Below the pieces are notes generated by a model. It was not told the origin of the DNA. It made no database searches and saw only the letters and a program-made list of their open reading frames with translations. A stretch of 64,000 nucleotides of DNA, from the NCBI RefSeq assembly GCF_041365695.1, contig NZ_JBGFSJ010000001.1, forward strand, positions 248,001 through 312,000, in the 5' to 3' direction. Of the stretch, positions 1-9,687 are shown piece by piece. Position 1 is the stretch's first letter. Each line of letters begins with the position of its first letter. The stretch is from Rhodosalinus sp041365695. GTDB lineage: Bacteria > Pseudomonadota > Alphaproteobacteria > Rhodobacterales > Rhodobacteraceae. The translations under genes were made by a program, and so were the position numbers.

Positions 1-1
1 C

Positions 2-535
2 GTGGTCGATCGCGGCACGGCGAGCGGTGCGATCGACCTGCCCGTGCCAATCGCGGGCAAGACCGGGACGACCAACGACGCCCGCGACGTCTGGTTCATC
101 GGCTTCTCGTCCAATATCGTGGCAGGCTGCTATATCGGCCACGACCAGCCGCGCTCGCTCGGCCAGGGCGCCTACGGCTCCACGCTGTGCGGGCCGGTTT
201 TCCAGCGCTTCATGTCCGAGGCGATCAAGAAATATGGCGGCGGCGCGTTCGAGGTTCCCCCGGGCGGCACCTTCATCAAGATCGACCGCTATACCGGCGC
301 GCGCCTGCCCGACGACGCCTCGGGCCCCAACGTCGTCGCGGAGTATTTCCGCGAGGGGGAGGAGCCGATTTTCGGCATCACCTATGACGGCGGATTCGCG
401 ATGGGGAGCGACTTCATGCGCATCGCACCCGAGGAGGGCGGCGTGTCGCGCGAGGTGACGACCTCGACCGGCCAGCGCGGTGTGGTGGGGCCGCGCGCCA
501 GCTTCGGGTCCATGAGTTCCGGCGGCCTCTACTGA
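2..535 (+). CDS. Penicillin-binding protein 1A, C-terminal fragment (cut by window edge)
   Basis: This is the last 177 codons of a class A penicillin-binding protein, a membrane-anchored periplasmic enzyme that polymerises glycan strands and cross-links peptidoglycan. The only catalytic motif left in view is the third transpeptidase box, KTGTT, about 20 residues in, followed by the usual DVWFIGFSSN strand. The SxxK and SxN boxes and the glycosyltransferase domain lie before the window. The fragment ends in a Ser/Gly-rich tail (ASFGSMSSGGLY). The GTG at position 2 is simply the first in-frame codon, not a start. prfB follows 67 bp downstream on the same strand. The family call is firm. Assignment to PBP1A rather than another class A enzyme rests on overall similarity. 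Confidence 0.85.
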   Translation: MVDRGTASGAIDLPVPIAGKTGTTNDARDVWFIGFSSNIVAGCYIGHDQPRSLGQGAYGSTLCGPVFQRFMSEAIKKYGGGAFEVPPGGTFIKIDRYTGARLPDDASGPNVVAEYFREGEEPIFGITYDGGFAMGSDFMRIAPEEGGVSREVTTSTGQRGVVGPRASFGSMSSGGLY

Positions 536-602
536 GCCGCTTGCCGCGCCCCGGCGGCTGGTTTATCACACCGATCCAACCCCCCGTTCCCCGGAGATAT
601 CC

Positions 603-1730
603 ATGCGTGCCGACGCCGAATCCGCCGTTGCAGAGATCAGGAAGTCTCTCGACCTGCTGCGCCAGCGCATGGATTGGGAAACCGCGCAGCACCGGCTCGA
701 GGAATTCAATGCCCGGGTGGAGGATCCCGATCTCTGGAACGACCCTGAAAAGGCGCAGAAGCTCATGCGCGAGCGCCAGGCGCTTGTCGACGCGATCGAA
801 ACCGTGGGCGCCATCGAGCAGCAGCTTTCCGACAATGTCGAACTGATCGGGATGGGCGAGGCCGAGGGCGACGAGGAGGTGGTCGCCGAGGCGGAGGGCG
901 CGCTGAAGGACCTCGTCGAGGTCGCGCGCGCGCGCGAGCTCGAGGCGCTGCTCGACGGCGAGGCGGACGGCAACGACACCTATCTGGAGATCCATGCCGG
1001 CGCGGGCGGCACCGAATCCTGCGACTGGGCCTCGATGCTGGCGCGGATGTATGTGCGCTGGGCCGAGAAGCGCGGCTTCAAGGTCGAGCTTCAGGACGAG
1101 ACGCCGGGCGACGAGGCGGGCATCAAGTCCGCCACCTACAAGATCACCGGCCAGAACGCCTATGGCTGGCTGAAATCGGAATCCGGCGTGCACCGCCTCG
1201 TGCGGATCTCGCCCTATGACAGTTCGGCGCGGCGGCACACCTCGTTCAGTTCCGTCTGGGTCTACCCGGTGGTCGACGAGAACATCGAGATCGAGGTCAA
1301 CCCGGCCGACATCCGCGTGGATACCTATCGCTCTTCCGGGGCGGGCGGGCAGCACGTAAACACCACCGACTCGGCGGTGCGGATCACCCATGTGCCCACC
1401 GGCATCGTGGTGACGAGCTCGGAGAAGTCGCAGCACCAGAACCGTGACATCGCCATGAAGGCCCTGAAATCGCGGCTTTACCAGATGGAGCTGGAGAAGC
1501 GGACCGCCTCCATCCAGGAGGCACATGAGGCCAAGGGCGATGCAGGCTGGGGGAACCAGATCCGCTCTTACGTTCTCCAGCCCTACCAGATGGTGAAGGA
1601 CCTGCGCACCAATTACGAGACCTCCGACACCAAGGGCGTGCTCGACGGGGACATCGATGGCTTCATGGCCGCCGTGCTCGCGCTCGACGCCGCGGGCAAG
1701 AGCCGCGCCGAGGCGCAGGCCGACGCCTGA
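603..1730 (+). CDS. prfB: Peptide chain release factor 2
   Basis: Release factor 2 recognises UGA and UAA in the ribosomal A site and triggers peptidyl-tRNA hydrolysis. The 375-residue length is normal. The catalytic GGQ loop is at residues 248-250 (SSGAGGQHVN). The stop-codon recognition tripeptide reads SPY at 203-205, where E. coli has SPF. The frame is open from ATG 603, so the in-frame UGA and +1 programmed frameshift that autoregulates prfB in many bacteria is absent. It follows the PBP gene by 67 bp. The amidase start lies 13 bp after its stop. Confidence 0.97.
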   Translation: MRADAESAVAEIRKSLDLLRQRMDWETAQHRLEEFNARVEDPDLWNDPEKAQKLMRERQALVDAIETVGAIEQQLSDNVELIGMGEAEGDEEVVAEAEGALKDLVEVARARELEALLDGEADGNDTYLEIHAGAGGTESCDWASMLARMYVRWAEKRGFKVELQDETPGDEAGIKSATYKITGQNAYGWLKSESGVHRLVRISPYDSSARRHTSFSSVWVYPVVDENIEIEVNPADIRVDTYRSSGAGGQHVNTTDSAVRITHVPTGIVVTSSEKSQHQNRDIAMKALKSRLYQMELEKRTASIQEAHEAKGDAGWGNQIRSYVLQPYQMVKDLRTNYETSDTKGVLDGDIDGFMAAVLALDAAGKSRAEAQADA

Positions 1731-1743
1731 GGCCGGCCTGCCG

Positions 1744-3153
1744 GTGGCCGATCCGCTCGACCTCGATGCGCTCGACCTCGCGGCGGCCCTCTCCCGGCGG
1801 GAGTTCTCCGCCGAAGAGGTGATGCGCGCGACCCTCGCGCGCATCGAGGCGCTCAACCCCGCCGTTAACGCCATCGTCTCGCCGCGCGATCCCGAAACGC
1901 TGCTCGCGGAGGCGCGCGCGGCCGACGCCGCGCCACGCGCGGGCTGGCTTCATGGCATCCCCCTTGCGGTCAAGGATCTTGCCAACGCCGCCGGGCTGCC
2001 GACCAGCCAGGGCTCCCCGCTCTTCGCCGGCCGCGTGGCGGAGCGGGACGACATCGCGATCGGCCGCCTGCGCGCCGCCGGCGCCATCGTGATCGGAAAG
2101 TCCAACACGCCCGAATTCGGCCTCGGCAGCCACACCTTCAACGAGGTGTTCGGTGCGACGCGCAACCCTTACGATCTCTCGCGCTCGGCCGGCGGCTCCT
2201 CGGGCGGGGCGGCGGCGGCGCTGGCCACGCGGATGCTGGCGGTGGCCGACGGCTCGGACATGATGGGCTCGTTGCGCAACCCGGCGGCCTGGAACAACGT
2301 CTATGGCCTGCGCCCGAGCTGGGGCCGCGTGCCCGCCGAGCCCGAGGGCGACAGCTTCCTCCACCAGCTTTCGACACCCGGGCCGATGGCGCGAAGCCCC
2401 GCCGACCTGGCCGCGTTGCTCGAGGTGATGGCCGGCCCCGATCCGCGCCAGCCCCACGGCATGCCCGCCGAAGCCTTCCTCTCGGGGATAAGGCGTGGCG
2501 CCGCGGGCGCGCGCATCGCCTGGCTTGGCGACTGGGGCGGGAGCCTTCCCTGCGAAGCCGGTATCCTGGAGACCTGCGAGGCGGCGCTTGCCGCGTTCGA
2601 GGCGCTGGGCGCGCGGGTGGAGCCGCTCGCGCCGCCCTTTCCGGCGGAAGCCCTCTGGGAAAGCTGGACGACGCTGCGCTCCTGGGCGGTGGCGGCATCG
2701 CTCGGGCCCCTGGCCGAGCGTCCGGAGGCCCGCGACAGGCTCAAGCCCGAGGCGCTCTGGGAAATCGAGCGTGGCCGCGCGCTCTCGGCGATGGAGGTGC
2801 ATCGGGCCTCGGTTCTCCGCTCGCGCTGGTTCGCCCGCGCGGCCGAGATCTTCGCGCGATACGATGCGCTCGCGCTGCCGGCCGCGCAGGTCTGGCCCTT
2901 CCCGGTCGAGCTCCGTTGGCCGAAAGAGATCGCCGGGCGCGCCATGGACAGCTACCACCGCTGGATGGAGGTGGTCGTCCCGGCAAGCCTGGCGGGTCTG
3001 CCCGCGCTCGCGTGTCCCGCAGGCTTCGGCCCGGCCGGGCTGCCCGCGGGCCTGCAGCTCATGGGCCGGCGCGGGGGCGATGCAGGCCTTCTCCGGCTCG
3101 GCCATGCCTACCATGACGCCACGCGATGGCCCCAGATGCGCCCGGCCGTGTGA
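1744..3153 (+). CDS. Amidase-signature family hydrolase
   Basis: A 469-residue cytoplasmic amidase of the amidase-signature family, which hydrolyses amide bonds using a Ser-cisSer-Lys triad. The triad is visible as Lys77 (AVKDLAN), Ser152 in the GGSSGG loop and Ser176 (DMMGSLRNPA). The 24-residue spacing between the two serines is typical. The start chosen is GTG 1744 because a GAGG motif lies 11 bp upstream, overlapping the prfB stop. The open frame extends further back only inside prfB. The segment DGSDMMGSLRNPAAWNN differs from the more common DGGGSIRIPA form. The substrate cannot be read from the sequence. GatA is unlikely because no gatB or gatC is near. Confidence 0.85.
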   Translation: MADPLDLDALDLAAALSRREFSAEEVMRATLARIEALNPAVNAIVSPRDPETLLAEARAADAAPRAGWLHGIPLAVKDLANAAGLPTSQGSPLFAGRVAERDDIAIGRLRAAGAIVIGKSNTPEFGLGSHTFNEVFGATRNPYDLSRSAGGSSGGAAAALATRMLAVADGSDMMGSLRNPAAWNNVYGLRPSWGRVPAEPEGDSFLHQLSTPGPMARSPADLAALLEVMAGPDPRQPHGMPAEAFLSGIRRGAAGARIAWLGDWGGSLPCEAGILETCEAALAAFEALGARVEPLAPPFPAEALWESWTTLRSWAVAASLGPLAERPEARDRLKPEALWEIERGRALSAMEVHRASVLRSRWFARAAEIFARYDALALPAAQVWPFPVELRWPKEIAGRAMDSYHRWMEVVVPASLAGLPALACPAGFGPAGLPAGLQLMGRRGGDAGLLRLGHAYHDATRWPQMRPAV

Positions 3154-3223
3154 CGGCCCTTGAAACGCGCGGGCTTTCCCGGTCTCATCGGGAAAGCGCT
3201 CCATGGCAGGGGAGGGGAGGCCC

Positions 3224-4039
3224 ATGCAGGACGACGCACCGCCCCTTGGGGTGCCGCCGCTCGGCGCCGTCACGCGCGACATGCTGCGCCGCGCGCTCGC
3301 GCGAGGTTGGGCGGACATGCGCAGCGCGCCGCTTTTCGGGCTTTTCTTCGCGGGCGTCTACGTCGCCGTCGGCTGGATCATGGTCGCGGTGACGCAATTG
3401 ACCGGCCAGACCTACTGGCTGATCTTCGCGGCCACGGCCTTTCCGCTCGTCGGGCCCTTCGCCGCGGTCGGCCTCTACGAGGTGAGCCGGCGGCTGGAAC
3501 TGGGGCGCCCGCTCGTCTGGGGCGAGGTGCTGGGCGTCGTCGCTCACCAGACCGGCCGGCAGCTCCCGACCATGTGCGCGATCATCCTCTTCATGGTGCT
3601 GTTCTGGTTCTTCCTCGCGCACATGATCTTCGCGCTCTTCCTGGGCTTCTCGACGCTCACCAACATCTCCACCTCCTACGAGGTCTACACCACGCCCGAG
3701 GGTGTTTCGATGATCGCGGTCGAGATCGCCGTGGGCGCGGCCTTCGCCCTTCTGCTCTACGCGGTCACGGTGATCGCGCTGCCGCTTCTGCTCGACCGCG
3801 AGGTGGATTTCGTCACCGCCATGATCGCGAGCGTCCAGACCGTGACGGGCAGCCCCGGCCCGATGCTGGGCTGGGCGCTTTTCATCGCGGTCGTCACCTT
3901 CCTCGCGCTAGTGCCGGGATTCCTCGGGCTCTTTCTGGTGCTGCCGCTTCTCGGCCACACGACCTGGCATCTCTACCGCCTCGCCGTCGCGGCGGGCGCG
4001 GCCGAAGCGGCGGGCGAGGGCGAGACGCAGTCGGCCTAG
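3224..4039 (+). CDS. DUF2189 integral membrane protein
   Basis: A 271-residue inner-membrane protein resembling the DUF2189 family, whose function is unknown. Several long hydrophobic stretches suggest about six membrane segments: around VYVAVGWIMVAV, LIFAATAFPLVG, AIILFMVLFWFF, a segment near residue 170, LFIAVVTFLALVPGF and a last one near the C-terminus. ATG 3224 is preferred over ATG 3203 because the strong Shine-Dalgarno GGAGGGGAGG (3211-3220) lies between the two. It is convergent with the minus-strand 71-residue gene, and the stop codons overlap. Confidence 0.75.
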   Translation: MQDDAPPLGVPPLGAVTRDMLRRALARGWADMRSAPLFGLFFAGVYVAVGWIMVAVTQLTGQTYWLIFAATAFPLVGPFAAVGLYEVSRRLELGRPLVWGEVLGVVAHQTGRQLPTMCAIILFMVLFWFFLAHMIFALFLGFSTLTNISTSYEVYTTPEGVSMIAVEIAVGAAFALLLYAVTVIALPLLLDREVDFVTAMIASVQTVTGSPGPMLGWALFIAVVTFLALVPGFLGLFLVLPLLGHTTWHLYRLAVAAGAAEAAGEGETQSA

Positions 4040-4251
4040 GCCTCGCGCCCCCGGGCCTTCAGCCGCCCGTGCAGGGCCGTTGCCGCGGGGTGGCCGGTTT
4101 CAAGCGCGAAGACGTAGGCATGCGTCAGGAAGAAGCAGGCCGCGTCCACGTCGTTCTGCCGGTCCGCGGCGCGGGCATAGAGATCCACCAGCCCCGCGCG
4201 GTCGGCGCGCGCATGCGCCTCGAGCAGCGCCTCGTGCAGGCCCGCGCTCAT
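4036..4251 (-). CDS. Small conserved-looking protein of unknown function (71 aa)
   Basis: A short soluble protein with no family I recognise. It is rich in Ala, His and charged residues and looks mostly helical. It has one Cys (DVDAACFFLTH) and a possible TPR-like helical pair (ALLEAHARADRAGLVDLYARAAD). Its ATG overlaps the stop of the Rieske oxygenase gene in an ATGA arrangement (4248-4251), so the two are probably translationally coupled. That is the main reason to believe it is real. Its stop overlaps that of the convergent DUF2189 gene. A small accessory factor for the oxygenase is possible but unsupported. Confidence 0.6.
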   Translation of the reverse strand: MSAGLHEALLEAHARADRAGLVDLYARAADRQNDVDAACFFLTHAYVFALETGHPAATALHGRLKARGREA

Positions 4252-5402
4252 TCCGCGGCGCGCGCCCGCCCGCGGTGCGCCTCCATTCGCGCTGCGACCC
4301 AGTCGTGGAAGCAATGCGTGGGCCCGTCCATCGCCGGAGAGAAACGCCCGCCGTCGAAGCCCGCCGCGTGGCGCCCGCGCTGCATGCCCTCCACGACGAA
4401 GATGTCCTCCTCGAACACCGTCTTCCAGAGCTGCACGTTGCGCATCCGCAACCCCTCGTCGGTGTCGGGGCGGGTATAGTAGAGGTGGATGTGCTCCACC
4501 GTCCGCTCCTGCCCGTCGGGCACGAGCAGGATGGCGAAGGCGTGGTCCCGGTGCACGCCCAGAAGCACGTTGGGATAGACCGCGATGTATTCCGCGGCCG
4601 TGTCCCATCTCGGCGACAGACCCTCGAAATCGGGGAAGACCTGCCCGAACTCGTTGGTGAGCTGCCGGTAGACCAGGGTTCCCTGGCCCGAGAAACGGCC
4701 CGGCGCCTCGATGTGGTAGTGGTCCTCGAGCCGCGAATAGCTGTTGAGACCGGGATGCACCCAAGGCAGGTGATAGCTCTCGCAGTAGTTCTCCACCGCG
4801 AGCTTCCAGTTGGCGTTCACGGCCAGCTGCCAGCGGCTGTCCGGGCCGCCGTGATGGATCGGCCGGTCGAACTCGCGCCAGCGCTCCAGAAGCTCCGCAT
4901 GAGCCTCCTCGAAGGGCGGGGCGTCGCCCGAGACATTGATCCACACCACGTCGAACCAGACATGGCTGCGCACCTCGACGAGGCCGAGCTCGTCCCGGCG
5001 GATCGCGTCATGGGTGTTGTGGCCCGGCCCGCCGACATGGGGCGTGGCCACGAGCCGTCCGTCGGTGGCGTAGCACCAGGAATGGTAGGGACAGCGGATC
5101 GCCCCCTCGATCTTGCGCGCACTCTCGACAAGGATCATGCCCCGATGGCGGCAGGTATTGAGAAACACCCGGACTTCGTCCTCGCGGTCGCGGAGCAGCA
5201 GAAGCGGCATGCCGAGAAAATCGATCGGCACCGCGTCGCCCGGCTCGGGCACGTCCGCCGCCACGGCAAGACCGGCCCACTGTCCGAAAAGCAGCGCGTC
5301 GCGTTCCTCGGCGTGAACGCGCGGGTCGACATAATGCGCGTTGGGCAGTCCCTGCGCCGCGGCGACGGGCTGGCGGACGGCGGAAAGATCGGTGGCGGTC
5401 AT
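4248..5402 (-). CDS. Rieske non-haem iron oxygenase, alpha subunit
   Basis: A 384-residue catalytic subunit of a Rieske-type ring-hydroxylating or N-demethylating oxygenase. The [2Fe-2S] ligands are Cys84, His86, Cys104 and His107 (C-R-H, then C-P-Y-H). The mononuclear iron site is seen as ENYCESYHLPWVH: Glu208 would be the bridging acid and His211 and His216 the iron ligands, with a C-terminal acidic ligand likely in EEDIFVVEG. The family uses a separate reductase, and none is encoded here. The start ATG is followed by a normal N-terminus. The substrate is unknown. Glycine betaine, carnitine or stachydrine-type demethylases are the closest plausible relatives by general look. Confidence 0.88.
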   Translation of the reverse strand: MTATDLSAVRQPVAAAQGLPNAHYVDPRVHAEERDALLFGQWAGLAVAADVPEPGDAVPIDFLGMPLLLLRDREDEVRVFLNTCRHRGMILVESARKIEGAIRCPYHSWCYATDGRLVATPHVGGPGHNTHDAIRRDELGLVEVRSHVWFDVVWINVSGDAPPFEEAHAELLERWREFDRPIHHGGPDSRWQLAVNANWKLAVENYCESYHLPWVHPGLNSYSRLEDHYHIEAPGRFSGQGTLVYRQLTNEFGQVFPDFEGLSPRWDTAAEYIAVYPNVLLGVHRDHAFAILLVPDGQERTVEHIHLYYTRPDTDEGLRMRNVQLWKTVFEEDIFVVEGMQRGRHAAGFDGGRFSPAMDGPTHCFHDWVAARMEAHRGRARAAE

Positions 5403-5518
5403 GGGCGGCGGTCCTCCTCGCAAGCCCCGCGAGGATACCGCGGCCACCGCCCGGCGCGCGCCTGTCCGCGACCCGGTTTTGCCCGGGGCGACATGCCGCG
5501 CGGGCTGTGTCGCGCCGT

Positions 5519-6082
5519 TCAGCCTGCGCCGCGCGAAAGCGCCGCGATGCCCGTGCGCGCCATCTCCGTCAGGCCCAGCGGGCGCATGAGCTCGGCGAAG
5601 GCGTCGATCTTCTCGGACGTGCCGGTAAGCTGGAAGACGAAGCTTTCCAGCGTGCTGTCCACGACGTTCGCCCTGAAGATGTCGGCCAGGCGCAGCGCCT
5701 CGACCCGCTTGTCGCCCTGGCCCGCCACCTTGAAAAGCGCAAGCTCCCGCTCCACGGCGCGGCCCTCCACGGTGAGGTCGTGCACCTCGTGGACCGGTAC
5801 GATGCGCCCCAGCTGGGCCTTGATCTGCACGATCACCTGCGGCGTGCCGGTGGTGACGATGGTGATCCGGCTCAGGTGACCGGTGTGGTCCACCTCCGCC
5901 ACGGTGAGGCTTTCGATATTGTAGCCCCGTCCCGAGAAAAGCCCGATGACCCGCGCAAGCACGCCGGGCTCGTTGTCGACCAGAACGGCCAGCGTGTGCC
6001 GCTCCTGCACGTCCGAGAATGTCGGGCGCAGGTTGTAGGCCGAATGCTTGTTCGAGCCCTTCTTGATCTTCAGTGCGGACAT
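5519..6082 (-). CDS. ilvH: Acetolactate synthase small (regulatory) subunit
   Basis: A 187-residue regulatory subunit of acetohydroxyacid synthase, the first shared enzyme of valine, leucine and isoleucine synthesis. It activates the large subunit and binds valine for feedback inhibition. An N-terminal ACT domain is clear (LAVLVDNEPGVLARVIGLFS, GYNIESLTVAEVDH), followed by the typical C-terminal domain with RELALFKV and DST-LESFVFQLTGT. It is downstream of ilvB on the same strand, separated by about 220 bp that include the assembly gap, so the true spacing is unknown. Expression probably depends on the ilv leader upstream of ilvB. Confidence 0.95.
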   Translation of the reverse strand: MSALKIKKGSNKHSAYNLRPTFSDVQERHTLAVLVDNEPGVLARVIGLFSGRGYNIESLTVAEVDHTGHLSRITIVTTGTPQVIVQIKAQLGRIVPVHEVHDLTVEGRAVERELALFKVAGQGDKRVEALRLADIFRANVVDSTLESFVFQLTGTSEKIDAFAELMRPLGLTEMARTGIAALSRGAG

Positions 6083-6141
6083 CCGCCACCTTCCCCTCTC
6101 TCAGCCGCGGCCCGCGGCCGCCATCGTCCAATCCGCCACCG

Positions 6142-6298
<157 letters not shown>

Positions 6299-6303
6299 GC
6301 GCC

Positions 6304-8061
<1,758 letters not shown>

Positions 8062-8106
8062 CGGCGTGTCTCCTTCAAAGCCGCGTCGCCGCCTCTCGCA
8101 TCGCAC

Positions 8107-8136
8107 AAAAAAGCCCCCGTCCTTTCGTTCGGGGGC
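8107..8136 (-). terminator. Intrinsic terminator acting as ilv attenuator
   Basis: Read on the minus strand: a 7-bp stem GCGCCCCCG-side/CGGGGGC with perfect pairing of 8113-8119 and 8130-8136, a 10-nt loop, then six T (8107-8112). It lies between the leader peptide stop (8162) and the ilvB start (8061), the position expected of a transcription attenuator controlled by ribosome stalling in the leader. Confidence 0.85.
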
Positions 8137-8161
8137 GCATGACATCCGGTCTGGGGTTCCG

Positions 8162-8209
8162 TTACCGGCCCATGCGCCAATTTTCCACGATTACGATAAG
8201 ACGAGTCAT
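8162..8209 (-). CDS. ilv operon leader peptide (15 aa)
   Basis: A 15-residue open frame, MTRLIVIVENWRMGR, with a strong Shine-Dalgarno (AGGAGGAA, 8212-8220) at ideal spacing. Residues 4-8 are Leu-Ile-Val-Ile-Val, the three end products of the pathway, which is the hallmark of an attenuation leader. Starvation for these amino acids would stall the ribosome and favour antitermination ahead of ilvB. It is too short for standard gene finders. The antiterminator pairing was not modelled in detail. Confidence 0.85.
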   Translation of the reverse strand: MTRLIVIVENWRMGR

Positions 8210-8230
8210 ACTTTCCTCCTGCGTTCCGGG

Positions 8231-8259
8231 AGATATGCATGTGCAGAAAGTCGCGTCAA
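8231..8259 (-). promoter_or_regulatory. Probable sigma-70-type promoter of the ilv operon
   Basis: Minus strand TTGACG (8254-8259), 17 bp spacer, ATATCT (8231-8236). The predicted start near 8224 would give a 5' leader of only about 15 nt before the leader-peptide ATG, which is normal for attenuation leaders. Confidence 0.6.
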
Positions 8260-8501
8260 CCGGCGACTGGCACATTCCGGAGAAAATGTCGCACCGGGGC
8301 AAGCTTGCGCAATATTCTTTCTGACGGGTGGCGCGAGGGCGCGCGAGCGGGTGCGCAAGAAACAGTCGGCAAACGGGCCTCGCCGCGCATTTTTCCTGTT
8401 CCAAAGCAGGGGCGCCATCGCTAGTGTCCGCCCACGGTCAACGAGGGTCCGCTTCGGCAGCGCCGGGGACGGACCGCCAAACTTGGGAGGAAACCAGACC
8501 A

Positions 8502-9584
8502 ATGGATCGCCGTTCTTTCATCCGTGCCGGCGCCGTCGGCGGCGCCGCCGCTGCCGCGTCGAGCCTGGCCGCGCCCCTTTACGCGCAAGGAAACCGCACA
8601 CTCACCATGGTGACGTCGGTGCCCGAAGGCTTCGCCATCTTCGATGACGCCGCGCAGCTTGCCGCCGATTACATCACGGCCATGACGGACGGCCAGCTGA
8701 CCATCGACAAGCGCCCCGCCGGCAGCCTCGTCGGCGCGTTCGAGGTGTTCGACGCGGTGTCCGCAGGCCAGGCCGACATGTACCACTCGGCCGACTACTA
8801 CTTCCTGAACCAGCACCCGGCCTACGCCTTCTTCACGGCCGTGCCGTTCGGGATGACCGCGCAGGAGCTTGCCAACTGGTACTACCACCGTGGCGGCCAC
8901 GAGCTTCACAACGAGCTGTCGGAGCTCTTCAACCTGAAGTCGTTCCTGTCGGGCCAGACGGCGATGCAGCCCGGCGGCTGGTTCAACAAGGAAATCACGT
9001 CGGCCGACGACCTGCAGGGGCTGCGCTTCCGCATGCCGGGGCAGGGCGGCCAGGTGCTCGGACGTCTCGGCGCGAGCGTGCAGAACATCCCCGGCGGCGA
9101 GATCTACCAGGCGCTGGCCTCGGGCGCTATCGACGGCGCGGAGTGGATCGGTCCCTTCGCGGACGAGCGGCTGGGCTTCCAGGAGATCACCAACATCTAT
9201 TACGCCGCCGGCTTCCACGAGCCGGGCTCGGCGCTGAGCCTCGCGGTGAACCTCGATGTCTTCAACGACCTGACGCCCGCGCAGCAGCAGATCATCCAGA
9301 CCGCCACCGAGGCCGTCTACAGCCGCAACCTCTCGCTCTCGCTGGCCGAGAACGGCGCGGCGCTCGCCCGCCTGCAAAGCCAGGGCGTCCAGGTTCGCCA
9401 GTTCCCGGACGACGTCTGGGACGCGTTCGGCCGCGCCTCGGCCGAGGTCCGCGAGGAGAACATGGGCGACCCGATCTACAAGGCGGTGGCCGACAGCTAC
9501 TTCGCCAGCATGGAAGAATCCTCCAGCTGGTACGAGCAGGCCGACGGCGAATACATGCGCCAGCGCAACCGCGTGAACGCGTAA
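8502..9584 (+). CDS. TRAP transporter periplasmic substrate-binding protein (DctP/TakP type)
   Basis: A 360-residue periplasmic ligand-binding protein that delivers an organic acid to the DctQM permease. The N-terminus carries a twin-arginine signal (RRSFIRAG, residues 3-10), an Ala-rich core and a probable cleavage site after LYA (28). Export in folded form is therefore likely, as in the TakP/mannitol-chloroaromatic subfamily. The family fold is evident (GRLGASVQNIPGGEIYQAL, GAIDGAEWIGP). GGGAGG lies 12-18 bp before the ATG. It is first in a three-gene TRAP operon. A GC-rich hairpin follows it and may raise its level relative to the permeases. The ligand is unknown; 2-oxoacids are typical of the subfamily. 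Confidence 0.92.
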   Translation: MDRRSFIRAGAVGGAAAAASSLAAPLYAQGNRTLTMVTSVPEGFAIFDDAAQLAADYITAMTDGQLTIDKRPAGSLVGAFEVFDAVSAGQADMYHSADYYFLNQHPAYAFFTAVPFGMTAQELANWYYHRGGHELHNELSELFNLKSFLSGQTAMQPGGWFNKEITSADDLQGLRFRMPGQGGQVLGRLGASVQNIPGGEIYQALASGAIDGAEWIGPFADERLGFQEITNIYYAAGFHEPGSALSLAVNLDVFNDLTPAQQQIIQTATEAVYSRNLSLSLAENGAALARLQSQGVQVRQFPDDVWDAFGRASAEVREENMGDPIYKAVADSYFASMEESSSWYEQADGEYMRQRNRVNA

Positions 9585-9605
9585 CGCCGCCCGGATCCGG
9601 GCTCT

Positions 9606-9634
9606 GCCGCCCCCCGCCGCGCGCGGGGGGCGGC
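9606..9634 (+). terminator. Strong intercistronic hairpin after the TRAP binding protein gene
   Basis: A perfect 11-bp stem (9606-9616 with 9624-9634, GCCGCCCCCCG/CGGGGGGCGGC) and 7-nt loop, without a T-tract. It is placed between the binding-protein and permease genes, where partial termination or mRNA protection would favour the binding protein. Confidence 0.6.
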
Positions 9635-9687
9635 GTTCGACGGAGACAAGAAGCGATCCGCGATAGAACGCGGAGCAGGGGGGAGCG

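Noticed and set aside
339..353. A GGAGTATTTCCGC match to part of the 24-bp repeat.
   Set aside because: It is inside the penicillin-binding protein coding region, short, and lacks the rest of the block and the hairpin.
603..700. Looked for the +1 programmed frameshift of prfB.
   Set aside because: The frame is open from ATG 603 through the normal N-terminus, with no in-frame UGA.
1209..1217. SPY instead of SPF in the release factor 2 recognition tripeptide.
   Set aside because: I recall Tyr at this place in other alphaproteobacterial RF2 proteins, so it is probably not unusual.
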